A stretch of 7,104 nt of DNA from Nitrososphaerales archaeon (GTDB lineage Archaea; Thermoproteota; Nitrososphaeria; Nitrososphaerales; CADDZS01): assembly GCA_030043455.1 (NCBI GenBank), contig JASHXQ010000134.1, forward strand, positions 1 to 7,104, given 5' to 3'. The notes under the pieces were generated by a model. That model saw nothing but the letters and a program-made list of their open reading frames with translations, ran no database searches and was not told where the DNA came from. Position 1 is the stretch's first letter. Each line of letters opens with the position of its first letter. Positions 1 to 6,578 of this stretch are shown here, piece after piece. The position numbers and the translations under genes were made by a program.

Positions 1-511
1 AGTCTTTGATTGAGATTGAACTCATTTTATCCGATTCTGGGCTTCTCGAGTTCTCTGGAGGACTATTGTCATTCTTCTTACCTTTTCTGAGCTTTGACGC
101 ATTCCGCGCGTCCACAGGTTTGGAACTTTGTGCTGCAGTCTTTAGCTTTGCAGCTTTTTTCTCTTCTTTGAGCACTTTTTCCTTCAGTCGCTCCCGGCGT
201 CTGCGGAGCATCGCCCGCCGTTTCTTTCGTTTGAGCTCTTTCTTTTCCTCTCTTTCTTTCAGCCGAAGCTTTTTTTCCTTCTCCTTCTTGTCCTTGGCCT
301 TCTTCCGTTCGAGAGCATGATCCGCCCGCACTGATCGCATCAATTCTTTGTAATCCGGCAGAACGACGAGCGGTTCAAAGTCCCTGCAATATTCCCACTG
401 GAACTTTTTTCCATGTTCGATCATGCAAATGTCCCCCAGTTTTTGATAGCGCTGGCAGTCCTTGCAATTCGTTCCGTAATCTTGAACGATAATCTTGGGA
501 CTGCTCGACAT
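1..511 (-). CDS. Cys4-motif protein with long Lys/Arg/Glu-rich tail (partial, runs off left edge)
   Basis: The minus strand reads open from an ATG at 509-511 to the window edge: 170 codons with no stop, so the C-terminus is missing. The first 45 residues hold a compact cysteine set, C16-x2-C19, C29 (with H33) and C42, spaced like a small zinc- or iron-binding knuckle. Residues 66 to about 124 are almost entirely Lys, Arg, Glu, Leu and Ala, suggesting a long charged helix or coiled coil. After about 125 the chain turns Ser/Pro/Asn/Lys-rich and probably disordered. The basic charge suggests nucleic-acid or ribosome binding, but this is inference; I do not recognise the family. There is no good Shine-Dalgarno. 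An AT-rich element on the minus strand (529-536) lies about 20 bp upstream of the ATG and could be a TATA box for a near-leaderless message. The 93-bp gap to the preceding gene suggests a separate promoter. The plus-strand reading at 6-320 is a low-complexity shadow of this tail. Confidence 0.72.
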   Translation of the reverse strand, partial: MSSSPKIIVQDYGTNCKDCQRYQKLGDICMIEHGKKFQWEYCRDFEPLVVLPDYKELMRSVRADHALERKKAKDKKEKEKKLRLKEREEKKELKRKKRRAMLRRRRERLKEKVLKEEKKAAKLKTAAQSSKPVDARNASKLRKGKKNDNSPPENSRSPESDKMSSISIKD

Positions 512-550
512 GGTATTTCCGACTGCTCTAATTTTTCAGGAGAAATTCTT

Positions 551-579
551 GCGTTCGGAACGCTCCCCTCTCTGGGGAG
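551..579. repeat. two adjoining perfect inverted repeats in the CPBP/Cys4 gap
   Basis: GCGTTC-G-GAACGC (551-563) is a perfect palindrome with a one-base centre. CTCCCC-TCTCT-GGGGAG (563-579) is a perfect 6-bp stem with a 5-base loop. They share base 563. The pair lies 26 to 54 bp past the stop of the CPBP gene and 40 to 68 bp upstream of the next start. It could be a 3'-end hairpin for the upstream operon or an operator for the Cys4 gene. No strong T-run follows on the minus strand, so a simple intrinsic terminator is not well supported. Confidence 0.4.
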
Positions 580-604
580 GTTATTAGGCCTTACTGGAAT
601 AAAT

Positions 605-1252
605 TCAGTGTATCGGCAGAAGTACGAAGATGAGTATGTCCCAGAGAAAGTGACAAGCGATATTGGAGTAGAGATTTTTCGTGACGTAATAGTTCAGTCC
701 CCACACGGAATCAGCGACGATTACAGTCGCGGGGAACAAAGGGTTCATCGTTGAGATGTGGATCGCAGCATCGATAATTGCCACGATGAAAATCGCGCCC
801 ACGCCAAGCTTCTTCGAGAAAAGATTCTGAAGGTTCCCACGGAAGTACGCCTCGAAGCCAATGGCGTCCAGGGCGAGGACGAATACAAGTAATGCGGGGG
901 ACGTCCCGGAGAAAAGACCATAGATGCTCTGTTCGTTCGTCCCAGAAACCCCGAAAAGCTTCAGGTGTACCACCGCATAGTTGCCCGCCAGAAAAATCCC
1001 GTACAATACGAAAGCCAGAAGGATCCCCAGGGCCACCCCCCTCGAGCTTTCTCTGAATTTTTTCCCGGTCTGATCCGCGAGGAGATAGGCGACACAGATC
1101 ATGCAGCTCGTCGAGACGATGCTCCCCAGTATGAAATAGGCCCTGGGAATAGTGAACATCTCCACCATCGTAAGGACGACAATGGCAAGCCCGGCTAGTT
1201 GCAGGAGAGCTTTGGATCTGGAGAGCTGAACATTCTTCAGTTTAAGTTGCAT
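605..1252 (-). CDS. CPBP-family (Abi/Rce1-like) intramembrane protein, possibly catalytically altered
   Basis: A 215-residue protein with about seven hydrophobic segments (roughly 15-35, 38-60, 72-95, 119-137, 149-168, 172-190 and 194-213). It is an integral membrane protein with no cleavable signal. The C-terminal half fits the CPBP glutamic-type protease family of Rce1 and Abi proteins. Motif 1 (usually EExxxR) reads F133-E134-A-Y-F-R138-G. Motif 2 supplies H165 (AAIH), with Asp161 at the usual FxxxH phenylalanine position. Motif 3 is H201-x3-D205. The first glutamate of motif 1, usually catalytic, is Phe here, so proteolytic activity is doubtful; a scaffold role or a diverged mechanism is possible. 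The ATG at 1250-1252 lies 17 bp after the stop of the DHH gene, so it is probably last in the moaA operon. There is no clear Shine-Dalgarno. The substrate is unknown; family members act in prenyl-protein processing, bacteriocin immunity or membrane-protein cleavage. Confidence 0.75.
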   Translation of the reverse strand: MQLKLKNVQLSRSKALLQLAGLAIVVLTMVEMFTIPRAYFILGSIVSTSCMICVAYLLADQTGKKFRESSRGVALGILLAFVLYGIFLAGNYAVVHLKLFGVSGTNEQSIYGLFSGTSPALLVFVLALDAIGFEAYFRGNLQNLFSKKLGVGAIFIVAIIDAAIHISTMNPLFPATVIVADSVWGLNYYVTKNLYSNIACHFLWDILIFVLLPIH

Positions 1253-1269
1253 TGTACAGACAACGGCGC

Positions 1270-2265
1270 TTAGGACAATTCTTTGTCGAGCGTTTCGATA
1301 AACTCCTGGAGCTGCTCGCGCTTTATCCGGGCACCTGCAGCGTGGGGATGACCACCCCCGGAAGTTCCGAGCTTCGTCGTAATCCTTCCGAGCATTTTTC
1401 CCAGATCGTGTTTCGATTCCTCAATGGAGCGTGTAGAAATCTCGTAGTATCCGGGCTCCTCCTCTCTTATGGCAACCCCAATGGGGACGTCAAAAGCTCC
1501 CACCAAAAAGTTGGCTACATTCCCCGTGGAAGTTTCTGAAGTGATCATGTAGGCAAAATGGTTGTCCACCTTCCTTCCGAACTTTTTGGCTGTAGAAATG
1601 AGTTCCGCGGATCTGGTCACGTATCCCTGGGCGTATTCTGACGCTCCTTCAATTTCATGCGGAAACCTTCCGCCGGAGATTTCCTCAGCGATTTTTACCA
1701 GCTTCGAGTTGCTGTCCTCGGAACCGCGCCCGACGGAGGCTATCGTGAAGGCGAGGACCGTCGCCTCGTAGAGCAAGAACTGCCGATCGAACGTCGCGAT
1801 GAGTTTCTTCGCGTAGGGTTGAAGGTCCATGTAATCGGTGATCGCTCCGCAACAGGCAGCTATCTTCATCTGGGGCGAGCTGCGGAATTCCTCCTCGTAC
1901 TTCCTGTAAACAAGAACTGAGGCGCACTCCTCTACGGAGTGGGTGATCTCCATTCCGGTGGAATTTAGTTTAGACCGGAACTCCTCGCTGAGTGGATGGT
2001 GATCAAAATAGTGAACCGTGCCGTACGCGGAGAGCCGTTCGATCTGTTCAAGAAAACCATCGAAGGTACTCTTGTTCAGCCCCAGATCCGAAATGTAATA
2101 CTCCTCGGCCTGCCCCAACTGGGACATCGTCTCAACCATGTCCCCATAATCTGTCAGGTAGATCTTCGCCCCTGACAAATGACTGAGAAGAGCCCCGGCG
2201 CAAATCCCATCTGCATCCTTCCTGTGGGAAAGAGCGATAGCAGATCTGGTTTTCTCAAGTGTCAA
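1270..2265 (-). CDS. DHH/DHHA1-family phosphoesterase (NrnA/RecJ-like)
   Basis: This 331-residue protein has the full two-domain layout of stand-alone DHH phosphoesterases. The N-terminal DHH metal-binding motifs are H14-x2-D17-x-D19-G (motif I), D60 in YISDLG (motif II), D88-H89-H90-P (motif III, the name motif) and D144 in AITDYMD (motif IV). The C-terminal DHHA1 substrate-binding domain ends in GGGHPHAAG (303-311). The family hydrolyses phosphodiester or phosphoanhydride bonds with Mn2+: nano-RNA, pAp, cyclic dinucleotides, ssDNA or polyphosphate. The sequence does not tell which. Length matches NrnA-type rather than full RecJ proteins. The only plausible in-frame start is TTG at 2263-2265, which puts motif I at residue 14, as expected; upstream in-frame codons lack ATG. 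It starts 37 bp after the mocA-like stop and ends 17 bp before the CPBP start, so co-transcription is likely. It is presumably cytoplasmic. Confidence 0.88.
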   Translation of the reverse strand: MTLEKTRSAIALSHRKDADGICAGALLSHLSGAKIYLTDYGDMVETMSQLGQAEEYYISDLGLNKSTFDGFLEQIERLSAYGTVHYFDHHPLSEEFRSKLNSTGMEITHSVEECASVLVYRKYEEEFRSSPQMKIAACCGAITDYMDLQPYAKKLIATFDRQFLLYEATVLAFTIASVGRGSEDSNSKLVKIAEEISGGRFPHEIEGASEYAQGYVTRSAELISTAKKFGRKVDNHFAYMITSETSTGNVANFLVGAFDVPIGVAIREEEPGYYEISTRSIEESKHDLGKMLGRITTKLGTSGGGHPHAAGARIKREQLQEFIETLDKELS

Positions 2266-2302
2266 AAGTCTCTTCGTCGCGCGCCTGAAAGCTGAAACTT
2301 GT

Positions 2303-2905
2303 TCAGCCTTCGTTTTCCAGCTTCAGCAATGAAGCTTTCGTATCCACGTCAACGAACACTTTGGGATCAGAGACTTCCAAGAGGATCGTATTGGGATTAT
2401 TTTTCACCAGAGCCCGCGCACCTTCATCACCCGCGAGATCTTCCAGAACTGAAACCATCGACAAGGGCAAGATTATGGGATTTCTAGCTTCGCCTTTGCT
2501 CGAGAGCGCGACGATGCTCCCGGGAGATTTTTGAAACCTTTCGATCAACTGATCTAAATGATGAGAAGCGAGATAGGGCTGGTCAGCCACCATGATGATC
2601 ACTCCCAAGCTGTCGTCAGGAAGATTTGCAAGCCCGCTTTTGATCGAAGTAGAAATCCCCTGCTTGTAATTTTTGTTTAGGACGACCTGGGCCCTACCCA
2701 ATCGCAAGTTCTCGAGAATTTCGGAAGAGCTATTCCCCAGCACGAGGAAGACATAATCTGCCTTCGACGCGTCAGCCACATCGATCGCGATCTGAACTAG
2801 ACTTTTCCCCTGAATTTCCGCGAGCTGCTTTGGACTACCGAAACGGACCGAAGAACCGGCAGCAAGAACAATGCAGGCTATCTTCTGCTGTTTCTCCGAG
2901 TTCAA
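2303..2905 (-). CDS. mocA: MocA-like molybdenum cofactor cytidylyltransferase (MobA-like NTP transferase)
   Basis: A 200-residue protein of the MobA-like NTP transferase fold. The nucleotide-binding signature LAAGSSVRFGSPKQL lies at 14-28; LAAG rather than LAGG favours MocA/PucB over the GTP-using MobA. Further family motifs are NKNYKQGISTSIKSGL (77-92), the metal-binding D108 in VADQP, R141-N142-P143, GDEGAR (159-164) and DVDT (186-189) near the C-terminus. MocA transfers CMP from CTP to molybdenum-molybdopterin, giving MCD and pyrophosphate in the cytoplasm. MCD is used by many prokaryotic xanthine dehydrogenase/CO dehydrogenase family enzymes, which agrees with the CoxL-like gene nearby. 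The start is TTG at 2903-2905; no ATG or GTG lies in frame upstream of it and the motif spacing fits. It follows moaA by 34 bp, with no Shine-Dalgarno visible. CTP rather than GTP specificity, or another nucleotide-transfer role, cannot be settled from motifs alone. Confidence 0.85.
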   Translation of the reverse strand: MNSEKQQKIACIVLAAGSSVRFGSPKQLAEIQGKSLVQIAIDVADASKADYVFLVLGNSSSEILENLRLGRAQVVLNKNYKQGISTSIKSGLANLPDDSLGVIIMVADQPYLASHHLDQLIERFQKSPGSIVALSSKGEARNPIILPLSMVSVLEDLAGDEGARALVKNNPNTILLEVSDPKVFVDVDTKASLLKLENEG

Positions 2906-2939
2906 CGGACGGCCACGGGAATTCCGGAGTAAAGGAAAA

Positions 2940-3938
2940 TTATCCGCCGGTAACGTACATCGGGCGAACGTGGTGCAGAGTTTGATGCTGCTTTATCATC
3001 TGTTCCACACCCGGAGATTTCAGTTTCAGGCTTTTCCGGAAAAACTCGGAGATCTCTTGATCTCGAGCTCCTCCCCGCAGCAATGAAGCAACGTCAAACT
3101 GCTGGGTACTGAAGAGACAGGGCACGAATTTTCCATCAGCGGTCATTCTGATCCGATCGCAGTCTCCGCAAAACGGCTTGGAAATAGAGGTGATGATTCC
3201 AAACTCACTGTCACCATCGGCGAAGCGGTAGTTGTCAGAAGTGCTCCCGGGTTCCCTTTCCAGAGGAACGACGTTGAATCTGGAAGAGATTCTCTCCAGA
3301 ATCTCCTTGCCCGTTACTACCTTGCTCTCCTCCCACATTTTCTTCCCATCAAAGGGCATGTATTCTATGAAACGTACCACGACGCCCTCCCTTCTGGCTA
3401 CCTCGGCGAAATCCACAATTTCGTCATCGTTGTAACCCCTGATGATCACTGTGTTGACCTTCACGCTATCGAACCCGACATCCCGGGCAGTCTTTAGTCC
3501 GCTGATTACTTTGTTGAACGCGTCGCGCTTTGTAATCCCGAAAAACCTGGCCGCCCTAAGACTGTGAAGGCTGACCGTCACGGAATACAGACCCGCGACT
3601 TTGAGAGCGGCAGCTTTCTCGCCTAGATAGTAACCGTTTGTGGTCATCCCCAGCCGCTTCAGCTTCCCCAACTTCGAGAGCCGAGCAACGAGCTCCACAA
3701 TGTCTTTCCGGACCAGAGGCTCACCACCTGTAAGTCGAACTCGGTCTACCCCCATCTCCGCCAGAATGTCTACGACTCTGCAGATCTCCTGCGGTGTAAG
3801 GACCGCGTCATTTGGCAACCACTCGGGCTCATCTGGCATGCAAAAATTACAGCGAAAGTTACATTTGTCAATAACAGAGAGACGAAGCTTCCTGATTACT
3901 CGCCCGTAAGAGTCGATCAGCGAACTCGTCTCGCCCAT
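2940..3938 (-). CDS. moaA: GTP 3',8-cyclase MoaA (radical SAM, molybdopterin synthesis)
   Basis: A 332-residue radical-SAM enzyme that turns GTP into 3',8-cyclo-7,8-dihydro-GTP, the first step of molybdopterin synthesis; MoaC then makes cPMP. The SAM-cluster motif C26-x3-C30-x2-C33 sits in DKCNFRCNFC, preceded by the usual YGR-x5-LRLSV. SAM contacts include GGEP (71-74). The second, substrate-side 4Fe-4S cluster is C257-x2-C260-x13-C274. The protein ends in the family-typical Gly-Gly (VTGG). Length and ends match complete MoaA. SLHSL replaces the bacterial SLDSL, which I associate with archaeal members. The ATG at 3936-3938 is the natural start. It leads a compact cluster with mocA-like, DHH and CPBP genes, and a TATA-like element about 40 bp upstream suggests a short leader. 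MoaC, MoaE, MoaD and MoeA are not in the window. Confidence 0.95.
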   Translation of the reverse strand: MGETSSLIDSYGRVIRKLRLSVIDKCNFRCNFCMPDEPEWLPNDAVLTPQEICRVVDILAEMGVDRVRLTGGEPLVRKDIVELVARLSKLGKLKRLGMTTNGYYLGEKAAALKVAGLYSVTVSLHSLRAARFFGITKRDAFNKVISGLKTARDVGFDSVKVNTVIIRGYNDDEIVDFAEVARREGVVVRFIEYMPFDGKKMWEESKVVTGKEILERISSRFNVVPLEREPGSTSDNYRFADGDSEFGIITSISKPFCGDCDRIRMTADGKFVPCLFSTQQFDVASLLRGGARDQEISEFFRKSLKLKSPGVEQMIKQHQTLHHVRPMYVTGG

Positions 3939-3973
3939 GAGAAGCGGCCTGAGGGGTAAAACAAGATTTTCTG

Positions 3974-3982
3974 ATAATAAAG
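3974..3982 (-). promoter_or_regulatory. TATA-like element of the moaA operon
   Basis: On the minus strand CTTTATTAT lies about 36 to 44 bp upstream of the moaA ATG. With the archaeal TATA-to-start distance of about 26 bp, transcription would begin roughly 10 to 15 bases before the ATG, giving a very short leader without a Shine-Dalgarno. The match is by eye; no purine-rich BRE is obvious. Confidence 0.45.
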
Positions 3983-4026
3983 TATGACGGTTCGTACCAA
4001 CTGTTTACACGGTTAAGGTTGTCAGC

Positions 4027-4038
4027 GTCAGGCCTGAC
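4027..4038. promoter_or_regulatory. perfect 12-bp palindrome upstream of moaA (candidate operator)
   Basis: GTCAGGCCTGAC is identical to its own reverse complement. It lies about 45 to 65 bp upstream of the TATA-like element of moaA and about 115 bp past the CoxL-like stop. Half-site matches occur nearby: GTCAG at 4021-4025, GTCAGG at 4088-4093, and GGCCTGA at 3946-3952 beside the moaA start. An imperfect inverted repeat, AACTGT-TTAC-ACGGTT (3999-4014, one mismatch), sits between palindrome and TATA element. A regulator-binding role is inference. The rest of the 212-bp gap (3939-4151) shows no ORF of note. Confidence 0.35.
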
Positions 4039-4151
4039 CTGTTCCCATTCTTTGGGTATTACGACCCTAAGTTTAGAAGAGAATCATGTCAGGAAGCTTC
4101 ACAATCCATATTATGCCCTAAAGAATCGACCTCAAGACGAATATGAAAGTG

Positions 4152-6536
4152 TCACTGCTGGATACTGCTGCGAGAAATCAGATTCTTGACTTTTTCCGGG
4201 GTGATTGGGAGCTCCAGAAACCTCACATTGAAAGGTTTTAGCGCGTCATCGATAGCGTTTGTGATCGCACCAGCTGTAGGAATGGCCGCACCCTCACCCA
4301 ATCCCTTGAATCCACCCAGAGTGTGGGAGGGAGTTTCGATGGAATCGACAAAAACAGATGGCATTTCCCCGGCAGTAGGCAGGAGATAATCCATGAAGGT
4401 CGAGGAGAGAAGCTGTCCATCATCCGCATAGAGAAGGTCCTCAAACATGGCGCCTCCGATTCCGTGGGCGAGTGCGCCGTGCACCTGGCCATGAGCTGTC
4501 ATCGGATTGATCAAAACGCCACTGTCGTCGACTATGAAGTACTTCAAGAGACGCACAAGTCCCGTCTCGGGATCTACCTCGACCTGAACCAGATGCGTGG
4601 CGTAGCTACACGTTGTTGGGGCGTCGGGCTCGTAAAATGAAACCACGTCCAGCCCGGGCTCCATACCTTCCGGCAGTTTGGAGGAAAATCTTAGGGCAGT
4701 GTCGGCTACTTCTCTGAAGGAGACAGATCTTTCTGGATTCCTCCTCGAAGAAATCTGGCTGTCCCAGATCTCTAGATCTTCGGGGGCTTCTTTGAGCATG
4801 TGCGCAGCAATGAGGAGAACCTTGTCCTTCATTTTCCTCGATGCTTTGATGCAGGCTCCTCCCGTCGTTACCGTTCCGCGACTCGCCCACGCGCCAAACC
4901 CGTATGGCGCATGCTGAGTGTCCCCCTCTTCTACGAGGATATCCTCAAACTTCACACCCAGATTGTCTGAGATCACTTGGGCAAAAACCGTTTCATGCGG
5001 TTGACCCTGCCCAGCCATCCCCAACTGCGCGGTGATTTTTCCAGAAGGATCAGCCGAAAGATGGCAGGATTCCCAGCCGCCAACCGCCCAGCCCAGAGCA
5101 GTCTGCAGCCGAGACGAAGCTGGAGCGGTGTACTCCACGTAGGTCCCGATGCCAATCCCCAAAAACCGCCCCTCTCGTCTCGCTTTTCTCTGCTCGGTCA
5201 CGAGATTATCGTACTCTGCCAGTTTGATGGTGCGCTGCAGGACTTCCTTGTAATTTCCGGAGTCGTAAATGACGCCGATGGGAGTGGTCCAGGGCAGGTC
5301 CCGTGAATCGATCATATTCTTGAGGCGGATTTCGATGGGAGAGAGTTGGAGTTTTCCAGCGGCGATATCCATCATGCGTTCGACAACGAAAGCCGCGACG
5401 GGCCGCCCAAAACCGCGGTGGGGCCCGCAAGGAGCTTTGTTCGTGACGACGCACCACAGATCGAAATCGTAGTTCCTCAATTTGTACGGCCCAGGGATGG
5501 ATGCCACCGTTAGCATCGCTGGTTGCACTTCTGTCCAGAAAGTGCCAGAAACACCAAAGTCGGCGATTGCCTTATCCCTCACTCCGAGGAGAGTCCCGTC
5601 TTTTCGGAACGCGCACTCTACGTAATGTACTTGCTGCCTTTCGTGGCCCGCGGTCAGAAGATGCTCTTTCCGATCTTCGTACCACTTTACCGGACGCCCT
5701 AATTTGAGTGAGAGAATTACCGTGGACACTTCGTCCTGGAAAACGGCAGACTTTATTCCGAAACCGCCGCCGACCTTTGGCGCAATCACCCTGATCCGGT
5801 GTTCGGGAAAATCGAGAGTCTGGGAAAGAAAAGTTCGGAGAGCGTGAGGGAACTGAGTCGAGGCGTAAATGGTAAGCCTATTCTCGGTGCGGTCAAAACT
5901 AGCAAGCATCGCCCTGGTTTCGATGGGAGTGGGAGAGTATCTGTTGCTGACGAGCCTTTCCTTCACGACGAGATCCGCGTTCCGGAAGGCTTCCTCGGTC
6001 CCCGGACTCTTCATTCCGTCATGAAAGATCACATTGTCACCCCAATCTTCGTACAGCAGCGGAGCTCCGTTCTCCATCGCTTTTTCGGCGTCCACGACCA
6101 CATCGAGAGGCTCGTATTCGACATCAATCAGCTCTACAGCGTCTTCGGCAGTGGCGCGGGATACAGCGGCGACTGCAACCACCGGCTCCCCTACATATCT
6201 GACCTTGTCCGTCGCGAGTGACAGACGTTCAGGCGTCCTCAGACCGGGCTTCGCCATCCAGGTGACGAGTTGCTTCGCGGTCTCCCTGCCCGTCAAGACG
6301 TACACAACACCAGATAGCTCCAAGGCTTTGGTTACATCGATGTTTTTTATTCGGGCGTGGGCGTACGGACTGCGGAGAAAAGCGGCGTACAGCATGTTGG
6401 GTAATTTCAAATCATCTGTGTAGGTTCCGGCACCCTTGAGGAGCTGCAAATCTTTCCGTGGTTTTACATTTCGGCCTACCATTTTTTGTTCGGAAAGTTC
6501 AGCCTCACTCTTGACGACAGTCGAGGAGGACGACAA
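4152..6536 (-). CDS. CoxL-like molybdenum hydroxylase large subunit (xanthine/CO dehydrogenase family, not form I)
   Basis: A 794-residue molybdopterin-binding subunit, close to CoxL in length. The N-terminal aldehyde oxidase/xanthine dehydrogenase a/b hammerhead domain spans about 20-145. The cofactor-binding part follows: Q228 in STQFPH (the glutamine near Mo in CoxL), GGGFG (256-260), the active-site loop, GQGQPHETVFAQ (509-520), GDTQHAPYGFGAWASRG (538-554) and the catalytic glutamate E748 in KGLGEG. The loop reads APCGPHRGFGRP (368-379). It lacks the AYxCSFR of form I CO dehydrogenase and has the one-residue-shorter form II-type geometry (AYRGAGR), with His for Tyr and Phe for Ala; the usual Glu after GRP is Val. 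It should hydroxylate an unknown substrate using MCD, passing electrons to 2Fe-2S and FAD subunits that are absent here. No signal peptide is seen, so it is probably cytoplasmic. The TTG at 6534-6536 fits the TATA element; the ATG at 6480-6482 (residue 19) is a real alternative. Confidence 0.9.
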   Translation of the reverse strand: MSSSSTVVKSEAELSEQKMVGRNVKPRKDLQLLKGAGTYTDDLKLPNMLYAAFLRSPYAHARIKNIDVTKALELSGVVYVLTGRETAKQLVTWMAKPGLRTPERLSLATDKVRYVGEPVVAVAAVSRATAEDAVELIDVEYEPLDVVVDAEKAMENGAPLLYEDWGDNVIFHDGMKSPGTEEAFRNADLVVKERLVSNRYSPTPIETRAMLASFDRTENRLTIYASTQFPHALRTFLSQTLDFPEHRIRVIAPKVGGGFGIKSAVFQDEVSTVILSLKLGRPVKWYEDRKEHLLTAGHERQQVHYVECAFRKDGTLLGVRDKAIADFGVSGTFWTEVQPAMLTVASIPGPYKLRNYDFDLWCVVTNKAPCGPHRGFGRPVAAFVVERMMDIAAGKLQLSPIEIRLKNMIDSRDLPWTTPIGVIYDSGNYKEVLQRTIKLAEYDNLVTEQRKARREGRFLGIGIGTYVEYTAPASSRLQTALGWAVGGWESCHLSADPSGKITAQLGMAGQGQPHETVFAQVISDNLGVKFEDILVEEGDTQHAPYGFGAWASRGTVTTGGACIKASRKMKDKVLLIAAHMLKEAPEDLEIWDSQISSRRNPERSVSFREVADTALRFSSKLPEGMEPGLDVVSFYEPDAPTTCSYATHLVQVEVDPETGLVRLLKYFIVDDSGVLINPMTAHGQVHGALAHGIGGAMFEDLLYADDGQLLSSTFMDYLLPTAGEMPSVFVDSIETPSHTLGGFKGLGEGAAIPTAGAITNAIDDALKPFNVRFLELPITPEKVKNLISRSSIQQ

Positions 6537-6564
6537 ATCTGGCTCTGAAAAATTCCTCCAAACC

Positions 6565-6575
6565 TTAAAAATTTC
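6565..6575 (-). promoter_or_regulatory. BRE/TATA-like promoter element of the CoxL-like gene
   Basis: The minus strand reads GAAATTTTTAA, a purine/A-rich BRE-like start running into a T-rich TATA-like core (TTTTTAA at 6565-6571). The core centre is about 32 bp from the TTG start, so transcription would begin about 5 bases upstream of it: a nearly leaderless message. This supports the TTG start over the ATG at 6482, which would have a leader of about 60 bases. A GGAGG at 6555-6559 is 18 bases from the TTG and would lie upstream of the transcript, so it is not a ribosome site for this start. Confidence 0.5.
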
Positions 6576-6578
6576 ACC

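Noticed and set aside
6..320. Ser/Phe/Arg-rich 104-residue plus-strand ORF
   Set aside because: Its composition is the complement of the Lys/Glu-rich tail on the minus strand.
413..754. 113-residue plus-strand ORF spanning the 512-604 gap
   Set aside because: It is antisense to the starts and ends of two supported minus-strand genes and shows no family features.
5799..6221. 140-residue plus-strand ORF
   Set aside because: It lies wholly opposite the intact CoxL-like gene, which has strong family motifs; a shadow.
4152..6536. Form I aerobic CO dehydrogenase (true CoxL)
   Set aside because: The overall sequence resembles CoxL, but the diagnostic AYxCSFR loop with its Cu-binding Cys is absent, and coxM/coxS are not adjacent.
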